Positions 1 through 7,366 of a DNA stretch of 64,000 bases are shown here, in pieces (within the stretch, counting starts at the first letter, position 1; each line of letters starts with the position of its first letter). The DNA comes from JBMNKL01 sp050952225 (lineage in GTDB: Bacteria; Bacillota; Clostridia; Acetivibrionales; DTU013). The translations under genes and the position numbers were made by a program. The notes under the pieces were generated by a model that did not search any database, was not told where the DNA came from, and was given only the letters and a program-made list of their open reading frames with translations. Where the stretch lies: NCBI GenBank assembly GCA_050952225.1, contig JBMNKL010000001.1, positions 682,001 to 746,000 of the forward strand, in the 5' to 3' direction.

Positions 1-202
1 GGGATGGCCCGGTGGGTTGAAGGAAGTAAAATTCAAGTCAATGATTTCGAAGCGTCCTGAAAGAGTCATTGAGCTTGCCGTTAAAGGAATGCTTCCGCAT
101 AACAGCCTGGGACGCGCAATGTTTAGAAAACTCAAGGTTTACAGGGGCCCGGAGCACAACCATCAGGCACAGAAGCCGGAAATCCTGGAAATCAATGTTT
201 AG
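1..202 (+). CDS. rplM: 50S ribosomal protein L13, 3' part
   Basis: This is the C-terminal part of ribosomal protein L13 of the large subunit, cut off by the window start. The reading frame is open from base 2 and contains the family's conserved segment around KGMLPHNSLGR, followed by the L13 C-terminal KVYRGPEHNHQAQKP region. It lies 15 to 21 bp upstream of rpsI, the usual rplM-rpsI operon partner, which supports the call. The N-terminal two thirds is outside the window. Confidence 0.95.
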   Translation, partial: GWPGGLKEVKFKSMISKRPERVIELAVKGMLPHNSLGRAMFRKLKVYRGPEHNHQAQKPEILEINV

Positions 203-223
203 TGCGGACGGAGGAGTATGAAT

Positions 224-616
224 ATGTCAAAGGTACAGTATTACGGAACAGGAAGAAGAAAGAAATCGGTCGCCAGGGTCAGGCTGTTGCCCGGTGACGG
301 GAAAATATTGATAAATGACAGAACTCTTGATGATTATTTCGGGCTGGAGACACTTAAGGTTATCGTAAAGCAACCTCTTGTGCTGACCAACACGGAATCC
401 AAGTTTGACGTATTGTGCAAGGTTGTCGGCGGTGGCTTTACCGGACAGGCCGGGGCAATAAGGCATGGTATTGCAAGGGCGCTGGTGAAAGCGGACGAGG
501 AGTTTAAACCGGTATTGAAGAAAGCCGGTTACCTGACACGGGACCCGAGAATGAAAGAGAGAAAGAAATACGGACTTAAAAAGGCAAGAAAAGCATCACA
601 GTTCTCGAAGAGATAA
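224..616 (+). CDS. rpsI: 30S ribosomal protein S9
   Basis: This is small-subunit ribosomal protein S9, 130 residues, full length for the family. It shows the YYGTGRRKKSVARVRL N-terminus, the GGGFTGQAGAIRHGIARAL core and the basic C-terminal tail ending in KKARKASQFSKR, whose last Arg reaches the P-site tRNA in known ribosomes. An ATG also exists at 218, but the GGAGG at 210-214 is only 3 bp from it and about 9 bp from the ATG at 224, so 224 is preferred. It is the second gene of the rplM-rpsI operon and is followed by a terminator. Confidence 0.96.
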   Translation: MSKVQYYGTGRRKKSVARVRLLPGDGKILINDRTLDDYFGLETLKVIVKQPLVLTNTESKFDVLCKVVGGGFTGQAGAIRHGIARALVKADEEFKPVLKKAGYLTRDPRMKERKKYGLKKARKASQFSKR

Positions 617-673
617 ATTATTGTTTCATTACACACGAGTTTGTTTACAATTACAAAGTTTGCATATCGCAAT

Positions 674-714
674 CGCCAACCGTCAGGGGGAGAATTCCCT
701 TTGGCGGTTTTTTT
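674..714 (+). terminator. rho-independent terminator of rplM-rpsI
   Basis: The arms CGCCAA (674-679) and TTGGCG (701-706) enclose a GGG/CCC inner pairing and are followed by an unbroken run of about eight T. It sits about 60 bp after the rpsI stop. Confidence 0.8.
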
Positions 715-877
715 GTGTGTATTTATACCGGTCAGGATTTAAGCATATGGAGATAATTGTATATCTATTATATAATATCTGTGTTATAAATAAGCGTAGC
801 CCTATAAATACAAATCAGACACGGATTTGATGGCAAAAAAGATAAACGGGTAAAGCATTGTGGGATATGGAGTTCCT

Positions 878-1675
878 ATGCTTACTCCTGTTTACCATGA
901 TACTTTCAGGTATCAGGTTAGGGAGTTTACTAGAAATCCTGCACGACTCGTCCTTGACATTGGTAATACAGGTGGTGAAACACTTGTAGTTACTAATGAC
1001 AATTTTTACTTCTCTATCTATGATAGAGAAGGTAACGAAATTGCAGGTTCCAAAGTGCAGGGGGCACCAGTCCACATTGCACCTGGGGAAATCAAGAGGG
1101 TTGTGGTAACAGCCCAAAATCCAGAGGCAGGTTTTGTTCATCTTAAGTTTGGGGGATTGGATTACACTCTTGTGAATCCTATCTTCCTTCCTTTGGGTAA
1201 CGAGGCTGATGATGTTGTAGATACTACCCCATACTACAAGTATGGATACACCCTCGAAGATGAGAATGGTGTTCCGTTTCTTGTAGCAGTACAGGCTGGT
1301 CAAGTAATCGGGAACGGCAAGGCAAAAGTCGTGGCGAGTGGTCTGACTGTAGTGGAAAACGAGAGAATAGGTCCCCTTGAAAAAGGGGATGGGTTCTTGG
1401 CTCTTGTTGGGGTCAAAATAGCCAATACCTCTAATGAAGTGATGACAATAGATAAACTTCGCATTACTAGTGGAGGAACGATGATTGATGTCACAGAAGA
1501 GGATTTGGATGTCTTGGGTGATAAGGCATTGCCTTTCACTGTAAGCCCTCACTCTATCGTAGAAGGTTGGATTCCTTTCAAGGTTAGGGATGGAAGGGAT
1601 GGTTATGGTATTGTTCTTTACACCAACCTTGGTGGATTTGTTCTGAACAACCTTCAGACTTATCCAATCTTCTAG
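878..1675 (+). CDS. hypothetical two-domain beta-rich protein
   Basis: Function not recognised. The 265-residue protein has no signal peptide or membrane segment. Residues 1 to about 105 form one beta-rich unit with alternating hydrophobic strands. Residues about 125-225 resemble a DUF4352-like immunoglobulin fold (a GDGFLALVGVKIANTSNEV stretch followed by a loop and another strand), which is only a pattern impression. The ATG at 878 has GGAG 6 bp upstream; a GTG at 860 is also in frame but has no ribosome binding site. Codon use looks different from the neighbours, with more A/T and CT-rich third positions, and it stands alone between a terminator and an inverted repeat. This suggests acquisition by transfer. 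A long antisense frame over it has no coding features. Confidence 0.75.
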   Translation: MLTPVYHDTFRYQVREFTRNPARLVLDIGNTGGETLVVTNDNFYFSIYDREGNEIAGSKVQGAPVHIAPGEIKRVVVTAQNPEAGFVHLKFGGLDYTLVNPIFLPLGNEADDVVDTTPYYKYGYTLEDENGVPFLVAVQAGQVIGNGKAKVVASGLTVVENERIGPLEKGDGFLALVGVKIANTSNEVMTIDKLRITSGGTMIDVTEEDLDVLGDKALPFTVSPHSIVEGWIPFKVRDGRDGYGIVLYTNLGGFVLNNLQTYPIF

Positions 1676-1708
1676 ATCATTAACACTGAGCCATATTTTG
1701 TTTATAAA

Positions 1709-1730
1709 AAAAGTAAACTTGTTTACTTTT
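1709..1730. repeat. 10-bp perfect inverted repeat
   Basis: AAAAGTAAAC and GTTTACTTTT are separated by TT. With A-rich and T-rich flanks the structure could act as a weak bidirectional terminator for the hypothetical gene just upstream, or as an operator. It has no GC-rich stem, so terminator strength is doubtful. The rest of 1676-1922 shows nothing else. Confidence 0.5.
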
Positions 1731-1922
1731 CAATTAACCGCAACAAGCTGACACTATCCATTATATGCGGATATGTTGAAACTCGGAGGTGTATTTGGTA
1801 TAATTTCAATGTTGTTGCGGAGGGTGGTGCCCTGCGTATGAAATATGAATATTGCGTATAAAGGAGCCCGGCCGATCAATGCCGGGTGTTATTTTGATGC
1901 TGTGGGTAATAGGAGGTTCAGC

Positions 1923-3107
1923 ATGCTACTGATCAAGAATGCCAGGATACTGACAATGGCAGGGATTGAATACCAAAACGGATATATTGCGGCCGATGAG
2001 GGGAAAATAACGGCATTGGGCGATGACAGCTCAGCCCTGAAACGTATTGAACAGGCTGGCCCGGCTGAGGTGATAGACGCAAAGGGATGTTATGTGCTGC
2101 CCGGTTTTATAGATGCGCATTGCCACGTGGGAATGTGGGAAGATTCAGTCGGTTTTGAAGGAGATGACGGAAACGAGAAGAGCGATCCCGTGACGCCGCA
2201 CTTGCGCGCCATCGATTCCGTATACCATGAAGACAGGGCGTTTGCCGAGGCGAGGGAAGGCGGCGTAACCACCGTGGTAACGGGTCCGGGAAGCGCGAAT
2301 GTTATAGGAGGCCAATTTGCCGCGCTAAAAACATATGGACGCAGCGTTGATGATATGCTCATCAGGGAACCGGTTGCGATGAAGGTGGCGTTTGGCGAAA
2401 ATCCAAAAACGGTTTACCACAATAGAAAGCAATCTCCCATGACAAGGATGGCCACCACCGCGATACTCAGGGAGAGTCTTCTTAAGGCGAAGGAATACGG
2501 CCGGATGCTTGATGAGTACGAAAAGGACAGCAAGAAAAACCGCAAACCGGATTACGACATGAAAATGGAAGCGCTGCTGCGGGTACTGAAGGGTGAGATG
2601 CCTGTAAAAGCCCATGCCCACAGGGCGGATGACATATTAACGGCGCTCAGGGTGGCTAAAGAATTCGGCCTTAAGATTACGATAGAGCATTGTACGGAAG
2701 GACATCTTATTACCGATATACTGAAGGAAATGAATGTAAGTGTCATTACCGGCCCGTTCCTGACAGACAGGTCGAAAATTGAACTAAGGAACCAAAGCGC
2801 AAAGGCCCCGGGGATAATTTCGAGGGCTGGCATCAAGACCGCAATTATGACAGACCATCCCTGTACCCCGGTCCAATACTTGCCGCTTTGTGCGGCTGTC
2901 GCCGTAAAGGAAGGCATGGATGAGCATGAAGCGCTAAAAGCGATTACGATAAATGCCGCAGAAATCACCGGCATTGCTGACCGGGTAGGGAGCCTGGAAC
3001 CAGGCAAAGACGCCGATATTATTATCATGGACGGGTTCCCGCTTGAGTTGAAATCCAGGGTTTTATATACTATTATAAATTGTCAGGTGGTAAAACGCGC
3101 ATGTTAA
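1923..3107 (+). CDS. amidohydrolase (imidazolonepropionase-like superfamily)
   Basis: This is a metal-dependent amidohydrolase, 394 residues, probably cytoplasmic. It starts with the typical beta-sandwich N-terminus, then the DAHCHVG metal motif (HxH), a later KAHAHRADD His pair, IEHCTEGH, and an MTDHP motif carrying the catalytic Asp position. The C-terminus has the family's SLEPGKDADIIIMDG signature. The substrate cannot be assigned. The ATG at 1923 has AGGAGG at 1911-1916; longer in-frame starts upstream lack one. Its stop overlaps the start of tsaE (ATGTTAA), so it is probably the first gene of a tsaE-tsaB-rimI operon. Confidence 0.88.
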   Translation: MLLIKNARILTMAGIEYQNGYIAADEGKITALGDDSSALKRIEQAGPAEVIDAKGCYVLPGFIDAHCHVGMWEDSVGFEGDDGNEKSDPVTPHLRAIDSVYHEDRAFAEAREGGVTTVVTGPGSANVIGGQFAALKTYGRSVDDMLIREPVAMKVAFGENPKTVYHNRKQSPMTRMATTAILRESLLKAKEYGRMLDEYEKDSKKNRKPDYDMKMEALLRVLKGEMPVKAHAHRADDILTALRVAKEFGLKITIEHCTEGHLITDILKEMNVSVITGPFLTDRSKIELRNQSAKAPGIISRAGIKTAIMTDHPCTPVQYLPLCAAVAVKEGMDEHEALKAITINAAEITGIADRVGSLEPGKDADIIIMDGFPLELKSRVLYTIINCQVVKRAC

Positions 3108-3583
3108 GATTCCACTCCGGCTCTGTTGAAGATACTGTCAGGCTGGGACAAAGACTCGGAAAATTACTGCAAAAGGGTGACAATGTATGCCTTACCGGCG
3201 GCCTGGGAACCGGCAAAACCGCGTTTACGGGCGGTATCGCAAAGGCGCTGGGGATTTCAGAATACATTACAAGCCCGACTTTTACGATTGTAAATGAATA
3301 CCAGGGCAGGCTGCCCCTTTATCACCTTGATGTCTACAGGATAGGCAGTGATATAGACGAGGTGCTGGATGTAGGCTATGACGAATATATTGACGGAAAC
3401 GGGGTCACAGTGATAGAGTGGGCTGACCTGATACGCGGGATACTACCCGAAAACAGGATAGAAGTCGCAATTGAGAAAGATAATGATAGTGACGCTTCAA
3501 GCAGGCTGATAACAATAAGCTTCCATGGGAATAGGACCGCGGCTTGCGAAGGGAGGTTCCTTAATGAAAGTGCTGGCGATTGA
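3101..3583 (+). CDS. tsaE: tRNA threonylcarbamoyladenosine biosynthesis ATPase TsaE
   Basis: TsaE is the P-loop ATPase that works with TsaB and TsaD in making t6A at position 37 of ANN-decoding tRNAs. The 160-residue protein has the Walker A GGLGTGKT at about residues 34-41, the SPTFTIVNEY segment, YHLDVYR, and the VIEWAD motif diagnostic of the family. The start at 3101 overlaps the amidohydrolase stop, with AGGTGG upstream; a TTG at 3080 would add seven residues. It overlaps tsaB, as in many Firmicutes. Confidence 0.93.
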   Translation: MLRFHSGSVEDTVRLGQRLGKLLQKGDNVCLTGGLGTGKTAFTGGIAKALGISEYITSPTFTIVNEYQGRLPLYHLDVYRIGSDIDEVLDVGYDEYIDGNGVTVIEWADLIRGILPENRIEVAIEKDNDSDASSRLITISFHGNRTAACEGRFLNESAGD

Positions 3584-4304
3584 TACGTCAACCGCCATGG
3601 CAGGCATAGCCGTAGCTGATGAGCAGGGCTTGCTTGCCGGGTATTCAGTGAAGGATATGAAGACGCATTCGCAAAAGCTTGTTCCCATGCTGAATGAACT
3701 GCTCACGCATCTGGGACTTAAGCCTGCTGATATAGATGTCTTTGCGGCGGTAACCGGCCCTGGGTCGTTTACGGGCCTTAGAATAGGTGTTACTACGATA
3801 AAATCACTTGCATATGCGACGGGCAAAAAGACGGCGGGAATACCGTCTCTGGACGCCCTGGCTTACGCAGCCGCCGTGTCCGGGGACCCGGTAATATGCC
3901 CAATCATGGACGCAAGAAACAACCAGGTGTACACTGCTTTATACAAAGCTCAAAACGGCACCGTATCAAACTTGTCCGGATATATGGGCATCCACATATC
4001 CGGGCTTGTCAGCCTGATAGAAGATAAATATAAGGATGAGGCCATCATTTTCACCGGGGATGGCGTATTATTGCACAAGGATTTTCTGAAAATCGAACTT
4101 AACGGACGCTGTTCTTTCATGCCGGACTTCATGCTCAGGCAGATGGCTGCTCCGGCAGCACAAATGGCTGTAACAATGGCCATGCGGGGCGATACTGCCG
4201 ACAGCATGGAACTCGTGCCGTTTTATCTCAGGCCGTCCCAGGCCGAAAGAGAGCATATGAAAAAACATGGCGTCGGCGACAATGGTACAGCGGGAGATGA
4301 ATGA
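3564..4304 (+). CDS. tsaB: tRNA threonylcarbamoyladenosine biosynthesis protein TsaB
   Basis: TsaB is the catalytically inactive ASKHA partner that dimerises with TsaD for t6A synthesis. The 246-residue protein begins MKVLAIDTS, followed by the HSQKLVPML segment and the GPGSFTGLRIG motif near residue 65, all typical of TsaB/YeaZ. The ATG at 3564 follows GGGAGG by 7 bp and lies inside the tsaE 3' end (20 bp overlap), showing translational coupling. The C-terminal half is more divergent, as usual. Confidence 0.93.
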   Translation: MKVLAIDTSTAMAGIAVADEQGLLAGYSVKDMKTHSQKLVPMLNELLTHLGLKPADIDVFAAVTGPGSFTGLRIGVTTIKSLAYATGKKTAGIPSLDALAYAAAVSGDPVICPIMDARNNQVYTALYKAQNGTVSNLSGYMGIHISGLVSLIEDKYKDEAIIFTGDGVLLHKDFLKIELNGRCSFMPDFMLRQMAAPAAQMAVTMAMRGDTADSMELVPFYLRPSQAEREHMKKHGVGDNGTAGDE

Positions 4305-4305
4305 C

Positions 4306-4776
4306 ATGCTTGCGGATAAACCTGAAATCGTAAGGGCTTGCATTCATCACATCGACGATATTGTTGCCATTGAAAATCTCTGTTTCAAAATACCCTGGTC
4401 CAGGAAATCCATAGAAGACGAAATTATTCACAACAAGCTGGCAATATATTTCTGCGCGGTGCATAACGGCAGGGCCGTAGGATACTGTGGAATGTGGCAG
4501 GTTATTGACGAGGGGTATATCACGAACATAGCAGTACACCCGGAATTCAGGAACTGCGGTATCGGGAGCATGTTGATGGACGCCCTGATAAAGGAAGCCG
4601 AAGCGCAGGGCATAAAGGCGCTTACGCTTGAAGTGCGCAAAAGCAATCTCAAAGCACAGGCTCTATACCGGAAGTACGGTTTTGAGGGCACGGGAGCCAG
4701 GAAACGATACTATGCGGACAATAATGAAGACGCCGTCATTATGTGGAGACGGTTAGGGCCGGAAAAGTCACTGTAG
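4306..4776 (+). CDS. rimI: ribosomal-protein-alanine N-acetyltransferase RimI
   Basis: This GNAT-family acetyltransferase of about 156 residues is predicted to acetylate the N-terminal alanine of ribosomal protein S18. The sequence shows a FKIPWSRKSIEDE N-terminus characteristic of RimI, the acetyl-CoA loop HPEFRNCGIGSMLMDALI, and the NLKAQALYRKYGFEGTG C-terminal motif. The GGGAG at 4292-4296 gives a 9-bp spacing to ATG 4306 and none to the in-frame ATG 4297. It follows tsaB directly, a common gene order. The ribosomal substrate is inferred from the family. Confidence 0.88.
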   Translation: MLADKPEIVRACIHHIDDIVAIENLCFKIPWSRKSIEDEIIHNKLAIYFCAVHNGRAVGYCGMWQVIDEGYITNIAVHPEFRNCGIGSMLMDALIKEAEAQGIKALTLEVRKSNLKAQALYRKYGFEGTGARKRYYADNNEDAVIMWRRLGPEKSL

Positions 4777-4903
4777 CGTATCCGTTATTCAATTCTCACT
4801 GAACGAAACGGCTTGATTTCGATGGCAAAATGTTATTTGACTTTTATAAGACATGGACCCCATTTTGACGTATAATCATTATAGGCAAGGTGGTGATAAC
4901 CGG

Positions 4904-5458
4904 TTGGAGCTGACCGATTATGAACTGATCCAAAAATGCCTGGCAGGGCAGCCGCAGTATTTTGAAGAGTTGGTAAGGCGGTATAAAAAGCTTATATTCA
5001 GTGTCGTATATAATATGATCAATGACAAGGAAGAGGTCGGCGATATCTCACAGGAGGTTTTCATCAGGATTTACAAGGCGCTGGACAGGTACAATCCTGA
5101 GTACAAGTTTTCCACCTGGGCCGTCCGGATAGCGACAAACCTTTGCCTGGACATATACCGGAAGAAAAAGATCGATTCAATACCTATTGATGAGATCGGG
5201 GACGTGTCGAGCAGTATTGACACGCCCGAAGAAAGCTACATAAAAAAGGAACGCTCCGAGAGGATACGCGAGGCAATAAATTCATTGCCCGAAAAGTACA
5301 GGACGCCGATTATACTATTCCACCAGAACGGATTGTCCTATGAGGAGATAACAAAGGTGCTGGATGAACCGATGACGATTGTGAAAAACAGGCTTTACAG
5401 GGCAAGGCTGATGCTAAGGGAAGCGCTGATGCCGGATAGAAGGGAGGAGGCTTTATGA
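4904..5458 (+). CDS. ECF-type RNA polymerase sigma factor
   Basis: This is an RNA polymerase sigma-70 family (ECF, group 4) factor of about 184 residues. Region 2 spans the ELVRRYKKLIFSVVYNMI to WAVRIATNLCLDIYRKKK stretch. Region 4 contains INSLPEKYRTPIILFHQNGLSYEEITKVLD, a helix-turn-helix that reads -35 elements. The TTG at 4904 is chosen because AAGGTGGTGA ends 7 bp before it; an ATG at 4853 has no site. The stop overlaps the start of the anti-sigma gene (ATGA), and the two form an operon with the membrane protein that follows. Confidence 0.9.
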   Translation: MELTDYELIQKCLAGQPQYFEELVRRYKKLIFSVVYNMINDKEEVGDISQEVFIRIYKALDRYNPEYKFSTWAVRIATNLCLDIYRKKKIDSIPIDEIGDVSSSIDTPEESYIKKERSERIREAINSLPEKYRTPIILFHQNGLSYEEITKVLDEPMTIVKNRLYRARLMLREALMPDRREEAL

Positions 5459-6033
5459 ACTGTGAAACGTCAAAAGAGTACATTATGAAGTATTTTGACG
5501 GCGAACTAAGTGACATTGAAGAAGCGCAGTTCAGACAACATTTGAATGTATGCCCGGACTGCGGCAACGAATTTCACTGTATGAAAGCTATTTTCACGGC
5601 ACTTGAAGCAAAGGTTGAGATTGAGCCTCCGAAAGACTTTGAAGCAAAGGTTATGGACAGGGTCATATCAATAGAAAGGGAAAGAAAAGAAAGAAGCTCC
5701 AGGCTCATAGTGTGGCTGTACAACGCGTCTACTTTGCTTTCTATTGTATTATTGCTTATATTCGTGGCGGATTTGAAGCAGGTTAGCATATCAGGCGCAT
5801 TCAACAAGATTGCAGAATATTTTGGTTCATTCTCAGGCGCAATGGCAGCCGTGGCAGGAGTGGCCAGGGATCTTTTGGGCCTGATGAGCAGTGCCCTGTT
5901 GGTAGTGGCAGACGTGGCGTTTTCTGTTGTAAAATCTTACTATTATGTATTCCTGGCACTGCTTATATTCGTTTTTGCAATCCAGAGACTACTCCATTTT
6001 ATTGGTACGTATGGATGGAGGAAATCCAAATGA
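5455..6033 (+). CDS. zinc-finger anti-sigma factor, membrane protein
   Basis: The 192-residue protein begins with a ZAS-like zinc-binding anti-sigma domain: an N-terminal Cys, then QFRQHLNVCPDCGNEF giving the His-x3-Cys-x2-Cys signature at about residues 29-38. A hydrophobic segment follows near residues 88-106 and a second near 158-178, so it is probably an integral membrane protein holding the co-encoded sigma factor. The ATG overlaps the sigma stop by 4 bp and its own stop overlaps the next start by 4 bp, so the three genes are translationally coupled. Confidence 0.88.
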   Translation: MNCETSKEYIMKYFDGELSDIEEAQFRQHLNVCPDCGNEFHCMKAIFTALEAKVEIEPPKDFEAKVMDRVISIERERKERSSRLIVWLYNASTLLSIVLLLIFVADLKQVSISGAFNKIAEYFGSFSGAMAAVAGVARDLLGLMSSALLVVADVAFSVVKSYYYVFLALLIFVFAIQRLLHFIGTYGWRKSK

Positions 6034-6929
6034 AAAAATTATCAACGCTGATAATTGTCTTATGTATACTGGCATCTACAGCCGTTCCGGCCGCAGCAGG
6101 CGGTATATACGTTGCTTCCGGAAGGGGGGACAGGGTCTGTATTTTTGAGGATACGGAAATTACCGGTCAGGTTGACGGAAATGTTATATCGGTCCTGGGG
6201 GATATATCTGTCAGCGGCAAAGTTAACGGGCATGTAGTTGCGGTTTTCGGTGACATAACGGTCAATTCCCCGGTCTCGGGCCATGTCGTTGACATATTCG
6301 GGAAGACGGTGCTTGGGGAACCTGCGGTAATCGCGGGTGACGTTATTTCGATGGGGTCGCTTGAGAAGCACCAGGGCTCGAGGATACTGGGACGCGAGGT
6401 CAGGATACTGGGCGAGTCCATGAACCTTGACATAGGCGCCATTACCTACCTGCAACTGTGCATTACGCTGCTGTTCATGCTCGCGGTGCTTGTAATAGGG
6501 TTGCTTCTTATTCTGATTTCGAAAAAAAAGTATACGGATATAGCTGCGAACCTTGAAAGAAATGTCGGGAGGAAAATAGTCCTGGGCATATTATCATTTT
6601 TTGGAGCCAGCGCGCTGATGCTGCTTTTGCTGATAACTCTGGCCGCGCCGGTCCTATACGTCATCATTTTATTATTGTCGGCCATTACAGCCTGCATGTT
6701 TTCAGGCAGGTTCATACTCAGAACATTCAGCCGGAAGAACAGTATTTACATGGAATTTATCACAGGGGTTATTTCCGTTGTACTCATCAAGCTTCTGATC
6801 ATATTCCTCGTCCCGCAGCAGGAAATACTATTCAGGCTGGTACTTCTGGCTCTGCTGGACGTGCTTGTATTCTCCACAGGGCTTGGAATACGCATGGAAC
6901 AGTACTATCTCAAGCGGGAAGAAAAATAA
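6030..6929 (+). CDS. exported bactofilin-like repeat protein with C-terminal membrane domain
   Basis: The 299-residue protein has a signal peptide (basic MKK start, hydrophobic core, AAA-like cleavage region near residue 23). It then has a short beta-helical region of about 100 residues with recurrent GxVxGxVxxxxGDI units (VDGNVISVLGDI, VNGHVVAVFGDI, VSGHVVDIFGK), similar to bactofilin/polymer-forming repeats. The C-terminal half has about four hydrophobic membrane segments. GGAGG at 6017-6021 selects ATG 6030. As the last gene of the sigma/anti-sigma operon it may be an envelope-stress target; that role is inference. Confidence 0.75.
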   Translation: MKKLSTLIIVLCILASTAVPAAAGGIYVASGRGDRVCIFEDTEITGQVDGNVISVLGDISVSGKVNGHVVAVFGDITVNSPVSGHVVDIFGKTVLGEPAVIAGDVISMGSLEKHQGSRILGREVRILGESMNLDIGAITYLQLCITLLFMLAVLVIGLLLILISKKKYTDIAANLERNVGRKIVLGILSFFGASALMLLLLITLAAPVLYVIILLLSAITACMFSGRFILRTFSRKNSIYMEFITGVISVVLIKLLIIFLVPQQEILFRLVLLALLDVLVFSTGLGIRMEQYYLKREEK

Positions 6930-6931
6930 AA

Positions 6932-6960
6932 TAGTCAAAAACATATCTATTTGTTATAAT
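6932..6960 (+). promoter_or_regulatory. candidate promoter of crh-like/uvrC
   Basis: The -35 candidate TAGTCA (6932-6937) is followed after 17 bp by a perfect TATAAT (6955-6960) with an extended TGT before it. It lies 134 bp upstream of the HPr-like gene, whose leader shows no other clear element. Confidence 0.55.
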
Positions 6961-7093
6961 ATGAGACGGGACAGCCATTGGAAAGAGTATCGGCATATCG
7001 CCGCCAGCCGCCTTTGCAGGACACCCGGGGCATGCCGGTGTTTTGCTGTTTCAGGGATAAAGGCCAAAGATTATTGCGTTCCGGAGGTATGAA

Positions 7094-7363
7094 ATGGTTG
7101 AAAAGGAAATAGTGATAAAAAGCCCTTCAGGCCTTCAGTCAAAATCAGCGGCTGTTTTTATACAAAAAGCTTCTGGCTACAAATCCGATGTCTGGGTTTT
7201 TAAAGGCGGAAAGAAAGCTGACGGGAAAAGCCTGCTCGGCATCTTATCCCTTGAAATCAGGAAAGGCGACAAAATCACGTTATCTGTTGAGGGCGGGGAT
7301 GAGGCGGAAGCGGCTGCCGGACTTGAAAAATATCTTGTTACGGATATAGGTGATGTTAATTAG
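7094..7363 (+). CDS. Crh-like HPr-family protein (His15 replaced by Gln)
   Basis: This 89-residue HPr-fold protein carries Gln at residue 15 (SGLQSKSA) where PTS HPr has the phosphorylated histidine. It keeps the regulatory Ser46 in DGKSLLGILSL. That pairing of changes is the hallmark of Bacillus Crh, which cannot carry PTS phosphate but is phosphorylated on Ser46 by HPr kinase and serves as a CcpA corepressor. It is therefore unlikely to take part in sugar transport. The GGAGG at 7083-7087 supports the start. The gene ends 3 bp before uvrC, with which it should be co-transcribed. Orthology to Crh rather than convergent loss of His is not proven. Confidence 0.85.
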   Translation: MVEKEIVIKSPSGLQSKSAAVFIQKASGYKSDVWVFKGGKKADGKSLLGILSLEIRKGDKITLSVEGGDEAEAAAGLEKYLVTDIGDVN

Positions 7364-7366
7364 AAC

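Noticed and set aside
815..1552. 245-codon open frame on the minus strand
   Set aside because: It lies wholly over the plus-strand hypothetical gene, lacks a ribosome binding site, and its translation has no domain pattern. The plus frame has a site and a coherent protein.
7094..7363. PTS phosphocarrier HPr
   Set aside because: The catalytic His15 is Gln, so it cannot act as a phosphocarrier.
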